A stretch of 23,603 bases of DNA, from the NCBI GenBank assembly GCA_045546695.1, contig JAZQDE010000035.1, positions 1 to 23,603 of the forward strand, given 5' to 3'. The DNA is from SIG424 sp045546695. GTDB taxonomy: Bacteria > Bacillota > Clostridia > UBA1212 > UBA1255. The notes beneath the pieces are model-generated. The model searched no databases. It saw nothing but the letters and a program-made list of their open reading frames with translations, and was not told where the DNA came from. A program made the position numbers and the translations under genes. This document shows positions 7,157-13,969 of this stretch, in pieces; the first letter of the stretch is position 1; every line of letters begins with the position of its first letter.

Positions 7157-8362
7157 ATGACTAAGATACGCAGATTAAATAATTATTCTCATACGATAAC
7201 AGCCTGCCTTTGTGGCAGTTTTATACAGGCAATCACGCTGAACTTTGCGCCGCTGCTTTTTTTGACGTTTCACTCTGAATTTTCTGTAAGTCTGGCAAAA
7301 GTTGGTTTTCTTGTTACGATGAATTTCGGAATTCAGCTTCTGATTGATCTTCTGTTTTCTAAAATTGCGGACAGAGTAAGCCAGAGATTCAGCCTCGTTA
7401 TGGCGCACGTTATGTCGGCTCTCGGCCTGATTTGTCTTGGCATACTGCCGGATTTACTCCCAGATCCATATCTCGGACTCGTTATTTCTACGGTAATATA
7501 TGGAATAGGCGGGGGCCTTCTTGAGGTGATGGTCAGCCCTGTCGTGGAGGCTTGTCCTACTAAAAGAAAGTCTGCTACGATGGCGCTTCTTCATTCTTTT
7601 TATTGCTGGGGATACGTACTCACCGTATTGCTATCTACTTTATATTTTGTAGTATTTGGCATTGAAAACTGGCAATATCTGGCAATGATCTGGGCGATAA
7701 TACCTGCATTGAATACAGTGTATCTGTTTTTTGTTCCGATGCCCGATCAGGAGGATGCCGGTCGTGAAAAGATGGAGTACAAAGTTCTTTTCAGAAACAA
7801 AATATTCTGGCTCATGCTTGTTATGATGGTTTGCTCAGGCGCCGCAGAGCAGGGTATATGTCAATGGGCGTCTGCTTTTGCAGAGGCCGGACTTGGAGTT
7901 TCAAAAGCAATAGGTGACCTGACCGGACCGCTTCTGTTTGCGCTTTTCATGGGTTTTTCACGAATAATATATGCAAAATTCAGTGAAAAACTTGATTTGA
8001 GGCGATATATGTTTGTCAGTGTGTTGCTGTGTGCGTTCAGTTATTTATGCATATCACTCGTTCCAAATCCTGTAATTGCATTGATTGCATGCTCTGTATG
8101 CGGCTTTGCGTGTGGTATTTTCTGGCCTGGAACGTTGAGTCTGGCCGCCGGAAATATTCCAAAAGGTGGCGGCATGATGTTCGCTCTGCTCGCGCTGGGC
8201 GGCGACCTTGGCTGCACCGTAGGACCGACACTTGTAAGTACTGTTTCGTCGGCATTCGGTGACAACCTGAAGCGAGGCTTTTTGTTTGCCGCCGCTTTTC
8301 CGTTTATTATGATTGTGCTGTTTCTGATTCTCCGTAATCTGAAAAAAGATAAAGCAATCTGA
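7157..8362 (+). CDS. MFS transporter (sugar-type, FHS-like)
   Basis: 401 residues with about twelve membrane helices in two six-helix halves, separated by a polar loop near 196-212 (PMPDQEDAGREKMEYK). Segments such as LLHSFYCWG in the first half and AEQGICQWASAFAE at the start of the second are common in clostridial MFS proteins close to the fucose/glucose (FHS) group. N-terminal helix 1 starts near residue 11. It probably carries a sugar or related small solute across the cytoplasmic membrane; direction and substrate are unknown. GTGGAG at 7146-7151 precedes the ATG. It ends one base before the convergent TIGR04086 gene. The glycan operon beyond makes sugar import an attractive but unproven guess. 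Confidence 0.82.
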   Translation: MTKIRRLNNYSHTITACLCGSFIQAITLNFAPLLFLTFHSEFSVSLAKVGFLVTMNFGIQLLIDLLFSKIADRVSQRFSLVMAHVMSALGLICLGILPDLLPDPYLGLVISTVIYGIGGGLLEVMVSPVVEACPTKRKSATMALLHSFYCWGYVLTVLLSTLYFVVFGIENWQYLAMIWAIIPALNTVYLFFVPMPDQEDAGREKMEYKVLFRNKIFWLMLVMMVCSGAAEQGICQWASAFAEAGLGVSKAIGDLTGPLLFALFMGFSRIIYAKFSEKLDLRRYMFVSVLLCAFSYLCISLVPNPVIALIACSVCGFACGIFWPGTLSLAAGNIPKGGGMMFALLALGGDLGCTVGPTLVSTVSSAFGDNLKRGFLFAAAFPFIMIVLFLILRNLKKDKAI

Positions 8363-8363
8363 G

Positions 8364-8834
8364 TTATTTTTTACGATTTTTGTATTTTGCCACAAGGCTT
8401 GACGCGTTAAGACCGGCCATGCCGAATATTGAGCCCATGAGCAGGCCTACCAGCAGCATTGTTATGATATCCTTGCTGATGCTGACTGCGCCTTCTGCGC
8501 ACCATTTTATTACAACAATTACAAACATATATACAAAACCGACGATGCTGCCGTTCAGCCAGCCTTTTGTGCTGGTCGAGGCCGTCGAGTAAAACGACGC
8601 GAGTGTTATGCTTGATGCTGCGGTGATGAGCAGGGCGGGGGACAGATATTCTTCCGGGAAATCTGTTATTCGAAGGGCAAGGGCTATGATAAAAAACATC
8701 GGAACTGTTATCAGCGCCGATATTGCAAGCCCGGTGAGCAGATAAAACAGCCTGCTTCTGTCTTTTTTTTCATATTTTCGTCTTAATCTGCGATTGTTTG
8801 ACCTGATACGGTGAAAAATAACAAAATTTCTCAT
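8364..8834 (-). CDS. TIGR04086-family four-helix membrane protein
   Basis: 156 residues with a basic N-terminal tail (RSNNRRLRRKYEKKDR) and four predicted membrane helices at about 29-53, 63-82, 91-110 and 123-142. The GWLNGSIVGFVYMF segment after a Thr/Ser-rich turn is characteristic of the TIGR04086 (YrzE-like) family of Firmicutes, whose function is unknown. The basic start predicts an inside N-terminus. The start codon sits inside one arm of an 18-bp inverted repeat (8825-8842 with 8871-8888), and the likely ribosome site AGAGG lies in the loop about 13 bases before the ATG, unusually far. This may restrict translation of readthrough transcripts. Confidence 0.75.
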   Translation of the reverse strand: MRNFVIFHRIRSNNRRLRRKYEKKDRSRLFYLLTGLAISALITVPMFFIIALALRITDFPEEYLSPALLITAASSITLASFYSTASTSTKGWLNGSIVGFVYMFVIVVIKWCAEGAVSISKDIITMLLVGLLMGSIFGMAGLNASSLVAKYKNRKK

Positions 8835-8888
8835 GAATAGTAAATACCTCTTTGGGTGTTAATCAGTAAATACTATGCATGAGAAATT
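8825..8888 (-). promoter_or_regulatory. Long inverted repeat enclosing the start of the TIGR04086 gene
   Basis: Plus-strand arms AATTTCTCATGAATAGTA (8825-8842) and TACTATGCATGAGAAATT (8871-8888) are complementary at 17 of 18 positions, with a 28-base loop. In the minus-strand transcript the 3' arm contains the ATG (8834-8832) and the loop contains AGAGG. No T-run follows, so a start-codon-masking hairpin or protein-binding site is more likely than a terminator. Confidence 0.55.
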
Positions 8889-8908
8889 AAAGTGATTACT
8901 AAAAGTGA

Positions 8909-10531
8909 TTATTCAGTTACTACAACGTTTACGTCGAAGCTGAAGCCTTCGCTCTTTACTGTGACTGTGGCTGTGCCCACAATGCCTTTCGGGAATACGA
9001 GGCCGTTTTCTGTAACTGTAATGATTTCCGGATTATGGTTTTCATACGTTACCTTTTCACCTGCTTCGCAGATCTCTTTCCAGCTGTCGTCTGAATAAAT
9101 TGCCATTGCATGGATTTGTTTCAATTCTCTGCCTGACAGTGTAGGATTGTACGTTTTTTGCATGGGCGTGAAGCTGACAAGCTTTTTGTCGGGATCGTTG
9201 AACACGAATCCTTCGGGGCGTACGTATATCAGCGCCTGGCAGAAATGCCCGTCTTTTGTTATATCTACGTATGTGTATCCTTCCTTCAGGCCTGTTACCA
9301 TGTTGTTTTTAATTGAAACGATTGTATCATCGTAATTTGAAAAAAAAGCGTCCGTCACAGGTGTTGTTTCGTAGCACACATTGTATGCCCTGATTTGTGC
9401 TTCCTGAGTCTCGCCGATGTGAAGTTGCATGTAATGTGGCTTGTACATTGAGATGTATGATGTGTCCAGCGTTTCTTCGTGAGGCCAGAGCTTTACTTCT
9501 CTGTGTACGTTATCAAGGTCGCGCTCTGAATAGAAGTCTTCGTCCATCAGAGTGAAGTCATATCTGTGGATTCGCGTACCCCATTTGCCCCAACTATTAC
9601 CATATGCATAGCCGAGTAACATCAGATCGCCTGATTTGATATGGTGCAGATAGTCGCCTGAAATACCGCAGTTGTGGCACCAGAAACTGGTATTAACTTT
9701 GATCTCGTTTACTCTTGTGAATCTGAGACCGTCGTCTGATTCGTATACAGCGAGCATGCTGTCGTCAGAAAAACGCAGGTCGGTTGACAATGCGATGAAT
9801 TTATTGAGATCCTCGCAGAAAACAATGTCATAAGAGTCGTTTTTGCCTGATGAGCGTACTGAGGCAACGCCTTGCGGCTTGATTGTTGCTGGCCAGTCTT
9901 CTCTTGTGATGTCAGCCGTTGCAACGTTTGTAACACTGTAAAAAGTGTTGTCAGTCTTTTTTGTTGTCCATGTTGAGTAGATGTAAAGGACGTCGTCTTT
10001 TACAACAAATGACAGCTCGCCTGTGCCCCATTGGCGCCAGTTTTCGTCGAAATACAAGATAGGAGCCGGCTTGCCGATCCAGTCGTATGTTTTGCCATTT
10101 ACTGTACGATGCTCGCCCCAACCATTTTCAGTCCATTTTTCAAATGGACCCGTCGGAGATTTTGATCTGCCAACAAAACCATTGTTGCACACGCCTCCGC
10201 CGTCTGCAAAGAGGGTAGAAGTGTATCCCATATAATAGTAATCTCCGTATTTGATTATCGTCGGGTCGCATACAGAGAACCAGTCCATAGAGTCAGGCGT
10301 CGGAGCCATAACCACTTTTTCATAGGACCATGTTTTACCGCCGTCTTCTGAACGTCTGTACGTAAACCAGTCTGCTTCGAAGGCATCACCGGGTGACGCA
10401 AACCACGCTTCTGCTATTCCATCGTTGCACATGATTGTCGGTCCGTAACGGTAGCCCCATGTCTGTGTGTCGCGTGGCATGTAGACTTCAACACCTTCGT
10501 CCGGAAGAATCAATTTGAAATGTTTACTCAT
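8909..10531 (-). CDS. Beta-propeller glycoside hydrolase-like protein with two Ig-like C-terminal domains
   Basis: 540 residues from the ATG at 10531, chosen because AGGTGA lies just before it; an in-frame GTG nine bases upstream overlaps that site. Residues 1-370 look like a five-bladed propeller of the GH43/GH32/GH130 type, with an Asp-box SEDGGKTW at 61-68 and CDPTIIKYGDYYYMGYTS at 88-105, where D89 could be an active-site acid. Two Ig-like (BIG2-type) modules follow, about 380-455 and 460-540, ending in TATVTVKSEGF. There is no signal peptide, which is odd for a protein with such modules. It is the last gene of a three-gene operon behind a hexosaminidase and an amidohydrolase. The GH family and linkage specificity are uncertain. 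Confidence 0.65.
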   Translation of the reverse strand: MSKHFKLILPDEGVEVYMPRDTQTWGYRYGPTIMCNDGIAEAWFASPGDAFEADWFTYRRSEDGGKTWSYEKVVMAPTPDSMDWFSVCDPTIIKYGDYYYMGYTSTLFADGGGVCNNGFVGRSKSPTGPFEKWTENGWGEHRTVNGKTYDWIGKPAPILYFDENWRQWGTGELSFVVKDDVLYIYSTWTTKKTDNTFYSVTNVATADITREDWPATIKPQGVASVRSSGKNDSYDIVFCEDLNKFIALSTDLRFSDDSMLAVYESDDGLRFTRVNEIKVNTSFWCHNCGISGDYLHHIKSGDLMLLGYAYGNSWGKWGTRIHRYDFTLMDEDFYSERDLDNVHREVKLWPHEETLDTSYISMYKPHYMQLHIGETQEAQIRAYNVCYETTPVTDAFFSNYDDTIVSIKNNMVTGLKEGYTYVDITKDGHFCQALIYVRPEGFVFNDPDKKLVSFTPMQKTYNPTLSGRELKQIHAMAIYSDDSWKEICEAGEKVTYENHNPEIITVTENGLVFPKGIVGTATVTVKSEGFSFDVNVVVTE

Positions 10532-10549
10532 TTTTTTCACCTGCCATAT

Positions 10550-11368
10550 TTATTTTTTTATTTCTATTCCATAGAAATTAATTGCGTTTTTGCCGAGAAT
10601 CTTCTCTTTGGAGTCGTCACTTACAGGAAGACCCAGTACATATTTAACAGATTCTGCCGGATTTTCCCAAGGGCAGTCGCTTCCGAGCATTATATTTTCA
10701 GAAGGATGCCTGCTGAGAATTTTATGTATCGTGCCGGCGTCTTTGCAATGTGTCGCAAGCATTGCCGTGTCAAGATAAACATTTTCAAGTCCTGCAAGAT
10801 GTTCAAGCACGTCATCCCACATCATAAGGCCGCCGAAATGTGCGAGTATCATTTTTAGCTTCGGGAAATTTTTGGCAACTTTTGCGCCTTCAGCCGGTGG
10901 GGCGTGTACTACATCCGGGCTGTAACAATCCCAACCTGAGTGAAAAACAACAGGTATTCCAAGCTGCGCACATGCATCGTAAACCGGCCAGAGTTCTTTA
11001 TCATTGATGAAAAATCCCTGATAATCCGGATGCAGTTTGATGCCCTTGATGTTCAATTCTTTTATGCGGGCAAGCTCGTCTATAGCTTCCGGATTTTTAT
11101 AGTGAACGGAGCCGAACGATATCATCGAGGTGTTTTCGTATTGGCTGTTCAGCTCGGCGGCAACGTTGTTTATTGTTGTCTGCTGGTTGATTCCTGTGGC
11201 AATGTTCAGATTAATGAACATATCAATGCCAATATTTCCCATAAATTTAATCGTATCGGACACCGTGCCGTCTGTTGCCGGCTTTATACCTGATATTTTT
11301 TCCAACTTCCCGATGGCTTTTGGTGCTATGCTGTCAGGAAATGTATGTACGTGTGTGTCTATTATCAT
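10550..11368 (-). CDS. Amidohydrolase-2 family metal-dependent hydrolase
   Basis: 272 residues forming a TIM-barrel hydrolase of the COG2159/PF04909 type. It opens with IDTHVHTF, giving metal ligands H6 and H8. H113 in KGIKLHPDYQ, H143 in VFHSGWD, H177 in LAHFGG and D231 in LGSDCPW complete the metal site. Relatives are decarboxylases or C-O/C-N hydrolases acting on small carboxylic acids or lactones. No signal peptide. It lies between two glycosidase genes with 18-base gaps on each side, so its substrate may be a modified sugar or lactone released by them; this is inference. CCAGG lies shortly before the ATG at 11368. Confidence 0.8.
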   Translation of the reverse strand: MIIDTHVHTFPDSIAPKAIGKLEKISGIKPATDGTVSDTIKFMGNIGIDMFINLNIATGINQQTTINNVAAELNSQYENTSMISFGSVHYKNPEAIDELARIKELNIKGIKLHPDYQGFFINDKELWPVYDACAQLGIPVVFHSGWDCYSPDVVHAPPAEGAKVAKNFPKLKMILAHFGGLMMWDDVLEHLAGLENVYLDTAMLATHCKDAGTIHKILSRHPSENIMLGSDCPWENPAESVKYVLGLPVSDDSKEKILGKNAINFYGIEIKK

Positions 11369-11386
11369 ATGATATTACCTGGTTTC

Positions 11387-12841
11387 TTATTTATTATCAG
11401 TACTCCACTGGGCAAGAAGCTTCTCCAGTTTGCCATTTATTGGTTCGTTGGCGCCGGCAAACTCCTCGTATGACATGACTTTATTGGTGTTCCATGTGTT
11501 CTGTGCAAGATATGGAACGCGCTCCTGAATCAGTCGGCTCTCCTTTGCAATAGCTTCCTGAAGACTGGGATATCCGATTGTGAGTTGGTCGCCCCATGCA
11601 AGTAGCTGGCCGCCGAGGATTGCCTTGGTCGGTGCAGCTTCGTATGGTTCATTACGATATGGTGACTCGGGGTGGACTGCTCGCCATTTGTTTACGTTCC
11701 AGTCGTAAACATCCTGCGTACTTCTTATTATAACCGGTGCAACAATGTACATAGGTTTCCATGTACAGTTGATTATGTTGAAGCCTTCCTCAAGAAGCGA
11801 TGGTGTTGTCTGGTAAAAATTCTCCCAGCTCATTACAATGATATCTCTTGATACCATATGATTTACTTCTTTTGCAAAACCTTCCCATACGATAGGTGTG
11901 CGTCCCTTTGCAAAGACTGCGTCTGCCATTTCGCTTACAAAGTTTGCCAGCATCATTTCAGACAGCAAACGCTTGTTTTCTATTGTCACATCAATGCCTT
12001 TTGAAGCGATATATTCATTGCACTTTTCACATGTTGTCCAGTTTGCAATGGCAGCTTCGTCTCCGCCAATGTGGATATATTTTGAGTCGGGGAACATATC
12101 GCACAGCTCGCCAAACAGATTTTTCATCGCCTTCATCGAGTCTTCGTGTTGGCAGATGAGTCCGTTTGTGCCGAATAATTCCGGATATGCTATCTTGAAG
12201 CTCGTGCAGTGTCCCGGAACGTCGATCTCAGGAATGATAATTACGCCTCTTGCTGTGGCATATTCTGAGAGCTTCGCAATCTGTTCTTTTGTATAATGCC
12301 TGTCTTTTGTTGGAAGTCCCGGGAAAAGGTCGCTTGGCAGTGTATAGCTCTGGTCGTCTGTGAAATGCAGCTGCAGGAATGCTACTTTGTAAAAATAGCA
12401 CATGTCTACGTACCTGAGCAGGTAATCATACCCATGCCACGCGCGTGCCAGGTCAACCATCAGTCCTCTGTACCAATTGTCAGGGCAGTCGTGAATTGTG
12501 CCCTCCGGCAGAGAGAACTTTTGCGGCGCATCTGCTTTGTTGATAAGTTGTAATACGCTGGCAAATGCGTGATTCATGCCCGGAAGGTCCGCTGCATACA
12601 GGCTTATGCCTTCGTTATTTATTATGATTTTATATTCTCCGTTTTTCAGCGACTCGTCTTTGTTTACTGTGATTGTGCCGTTGCTTTCGGTGGCGAAGTT
12701 GATGCCCGTTCTTGCCGCGTAATCAATGAATGCCTCTATTGCCGGTGCAAAGCAGGTAGCCGGGCAGATTGTTGCATCGAATGATATATCGTTGTTTGTA
12801 AGATTGATATTTTTCGGTGTTGGAATGATTTTTTTGTACAT
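11387..12841 (-). CDS. Glycoside hydrolase family 20 beta-N-acetylhexosaminidase, cytoplasmic
   Basis: 484 residues from the ATG at 12841. The in-frame ATG at 12886 sits at the predicted transcription start, while AGGAG nine bases before 12841 is a good ribosome site. Residues 1-115 form the GH20b alpha/beta domain (MYKKIIPTPKNI start). The barrel begins at RGLMVDLARAWH (125-136) and carries LQLHFTDDQSY, IPEIDVPGH (203-211) and the catalytic pair D261-E262 in HIGGDEAA. Family members remove terminal GlcNAc/GalNAc by substrate-assisted catalysis using that Asp-Glu pair. There is no signal peptide, so imported disaccharides or glycan fragments are the likely substrates. First gene of the operon. 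Confidence 0.9.
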   Translation of the reverse strand: MYKKIIPTPKNINLTNNDISFDATICPATCFAPAIEAFIDYAARTGINFATESNGTITVNKDESLKNGEYKIIINNEGISLYAADLPGMNHAFASVLQLINKADAPQKFSLPEGTIHDCPDNWYRGLMVDLARAWHGYDYLLRYVDMCYFYKVAFLQLHFTDDQSYTLPSDLFPGLPTKDRHYTKEQIAKLSEYATARGVIIIPEIDVPGHCTSFKIAYPELFGTNGLICQHEDSMKAMKNLFGELCDMFPDSKYIHIGGDEAAIANWTTCEKCNEYIASKGIDVTIENKRLLSEMMLANFVSEMADAVFAKGRTPIVWEGFAKEVNHMVSRDIIVMSWENFYQTTPSLLEEGFNIINCTWKPMYIVAPVIIRSTQDVYDWNVNKWRAVHPESPYRNEPYEAAPTKAILGGQLLAWGDQLTIGYPSLQEAIAKESRLIQERVPYLAQNTWNTNKVMSYEEFAGANEPINGKLEKLLAQWSTDNK

Positions 12842-12887
12842 TTTTCCTGTCTCCTGTATTTGTTTTTCGTTGGAATTACTATGCACA

Positions 12888-12915
12888 ATTATATCAGTAA
12901 TCTTCGCGATTGCAA
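12888..12915 (-). promoter_or_regulatory. Promoter of the hexosaminidase operon
   Basis: On the minus strand TTGCAA (12915-12910), 16-base spacer, TATAAT (12893-12888). Predicted start near 12881, leaving about 40 bases to the chosen ATG at 12841. Confidence 0.6.
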
Positions 12916-12916
12916 G

Positions 12917-12934
12917 AAAAAGGTGGGGGCGGAG
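12917..12934. repeat. 18-bp direct repeat, copy 1 (other copy 13767-13784)
   Basis: AAAAAGGTGGGGGCGGAG is identical at 12917-12934 and 13767-13784, 850 bases apart and on the same strand. The toxin-antitoxin locus lies entirely between the copies. Could be a boundary repeat or a piece of a dispersed intergenic element. Confidence 0.7.
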
Positions 12935-12978
12935 CGCCCGCGGGCGAGATTTTCTAATATCACCACCGGTATTAGAAA
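12935..12978. other. Two consecutive palindromes downstream of toxN
   Basis: CGCCCGCGGGCG (12935-12946) is a perfect 12-bp palindrome. TTTCTAATA (12951-12959) and TATTAGAAA (12970-12978) form a 9-bp stem with a 10-base loop. Read on the minus strand they follow the toxN stop codon and could stop or stabilise its transcript, but there is no U-run directly behind either stem. Confidence 0.5.
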
Positions 12979-12992
12979 GACCTCTGTCACAG

Positions 12993-13481
12993 CTATTTCA
13001 CGTACTCTATATAAGCTTTTTCAAGCAATAAAAAATTGTTACATCTTTCAGACAGGGGTGACTTTATGTCCTCCCTTTTTTTTATATTATATAATCTTTT
13101 GGAGTTTTTATAAATCTTCTCTTGAATTGACTTTATGTATCTGTATTCTGCCATCAGCAAGGCACGATAATGAGTATCTTTTTCTTTATTTATGTCAATA
13201 TACCTTGCTTCGGACATAGGCACCGGAAACATATTGTTAAGGTTTATCACTGCATAATTTTTAATTTTTATAAAATCAAGAGTTTCCTTCATATAAGAAT
13301 GTTTTACTTTGAACGAGGATAATGGTGCAAAATAATTATATTCTCCAATCTGAAAAACAACTCCTATATATTTTCTGGTGTTTTTTTGCTCTGTTCTTTT
13401 ATTTTGAAACATTTTTGGCTCATATGATGCAAGGTATGTAATATATTTCGGATTTATCTCATAAATTCCAATTTTTCCCAT
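12993..13481 (-). CDS. toxN: Type III toxin-antitoxin endoribonuclease toxin, ToxN/AbiQ family
   Basis: 162 residues, start at 13481 fixed by GGAGG five bases upstream. A longer frame extends to 13616 but would run through the antitoxin RNA. The sequence follows the ToxN/AbiQ pattern: GIYEINPKYITYLASYEP at the start, KYIGVVFQIGEYNYFAPLSSFKVKH in the centre, AVINLNNMFPVP, and a helical C-terminus with LLLEKAY. S55, S56 and K58 in PLSSFK match the T-S-x-K active-site segment of ToxN. The toxin cuts RNA in the cytoplasm, is held inactive by antitoxin RNA pseudoknots that it processes itself, and often causes abortive phage infection. Length fits the family (about 160-180). The RNA repeats, terminator and promoter upstream complete the locus. 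Confidence 0.88.
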   Translation of the reverse strand: MGKIGIYEINPKYITYLASYEPKMFQNKRTEQKNTRKYIGVVFQIGEYNYFAPLSSFKVKHSYMKETLDFIKIKNYAVINLNNMFPVPMSEARYIDINKEKDTHYRALLMAEYRYIKSIQEKIYKNSKRLYNIKKREDIKSPLSERCNNFLLLEKAYIEYVK

Positions 13482-13502
13482 TTTTTCCTCCAAATACAAA
13501 CA

Positions 13503-13524
13503 AGGACAAGTATAACCTTGTCCT
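13503..13524 (-). terminator. Attenuating terminator between antitoxin RNA and toxN
   Basis: AGGACAAG (13503-13510) and CTTGTCCT (13517-13524) form a perfect 8-bp stem with a 6-base loop. On the minus strand it is followed by TGTTTGTATTT, a weak U-tract. Type III loci typically have such a leaky terminator here, so that most transcripts are antitoxin only. Confidence 0.75.
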
Positions 13525-13638
13525 CGCTTTTTAACTTTCGCATTCCCGAGTAGCGAAACACTCACTTGTAACTTTCTTGAAAGGACCAAGAGAAGTCCAC
13601 TTACTAACTTTCTCATTCAAGGCTGAGATACACCTTAC
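13503..13638 (-). ncRNA. toxI: Type III antitoxin RNA (ToxI-like), two pseudoknot repeats plus a third head
   Basis: On the minus strand AAAGTTA recurs at 13611, 13575 and 13538, spaced 36 and 37 nt, the usual length of ToxI repeats. Repeat 1 (13611-13576) can form an H-type pseudoknot: GGAC with GTCC, and UCUUG in the loop with CAAGA at the repeat end. Repeat 2 (13575-13539) has the same topology with different bases: GAGU with ACUC, and UUCGC with GCGAA. The third copy has only the head and then runs into the terminator. The predicted transcript begins near 13638. Such RNAs neutralise ToxN by forming a closed ring complex. Pairings were found by eye. Confidence 0.82.
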
Positions 13639-13644
13639 AATTAC

Positions 13645-13673
13645 ATTATATCCTTTTTTCTCGACCTTGCCAA
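13645..13673 (-). promoter_or_regulatory. Promoter of the toxI-toxN locus
   Basis: On the minus strand TTGGCA (13673-13668), exactly 17 bases, TATAAT (13650-13645). One of the strongest promoters in the window, as expected for an antitoxin RNA that must be in excess. Confidence 0.8.
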
Positions 13674-13766
13674 TAGTAATTTTAAAATATACAGCTTGCA
13701 ATGTAAGTCACTTATGATAATGTGCCCACTGCGATTATCATAACACATCGTCCTCCGGTGACAGAA

Positions 13767-13784
13767 AAAAAGGTGGGGGCGGAG
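13767..13784. repeat. 18-bp direct repeat, copy 2
   Basis: Identical to 12917-12934; here preceded by two further A residues and followed by a G-rich stretch leading into the inverted 72-bp array. Confidence 0.7.
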
Positions 13785-13822
13785 AGCGAGTGGTGGCTGA
13801 TGGTGGTGCGGCTTTGATTGGT

Positions 13823-13936
13823 AAAAAGTTTGCGGAAAACCCGAATCTCTGCAAACTTTTTGTCTTTCAGGGCTTGTCCGGGGCTGTTTTCACTAAAAAG
13901 TTTGCGGAAAACCCGAATCTCTACAAACTTTTTGCC
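13823..13936 (-). repeat. 72-bp hairpin repeat, array 2 (inverted relative to array 1)
   Basis: AAAAAGTTTGCGG occurs at 13823 and 13895, again 72 bases apart. Stems: 13823-13833 with 13851-13861 (11 perfect pairs) and 13895-13904 with 13924-13933. The loop is the reverse complement of AGAGATTCGGGTTTTCC, exactly the loop of copy 2 in array 1. This array, with the toxI promoter and the 18-bp repeat, fills the roughly 330-base gap between the toxI start and the polymerase-like gene; no protein gene is supported there. Confidence 0.85.
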
Positions 13937-13969
13937 GCCAGATGTCAACCCACTCCCGGCACTCAACCC

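Noticed and set aside
13482..13616. Upstream extension of the toxN frame (45 residues)
   Set aside because: It would translate the antitoxin repeats and terminator; the ATG at 13481 has the ribosome site and the family start.
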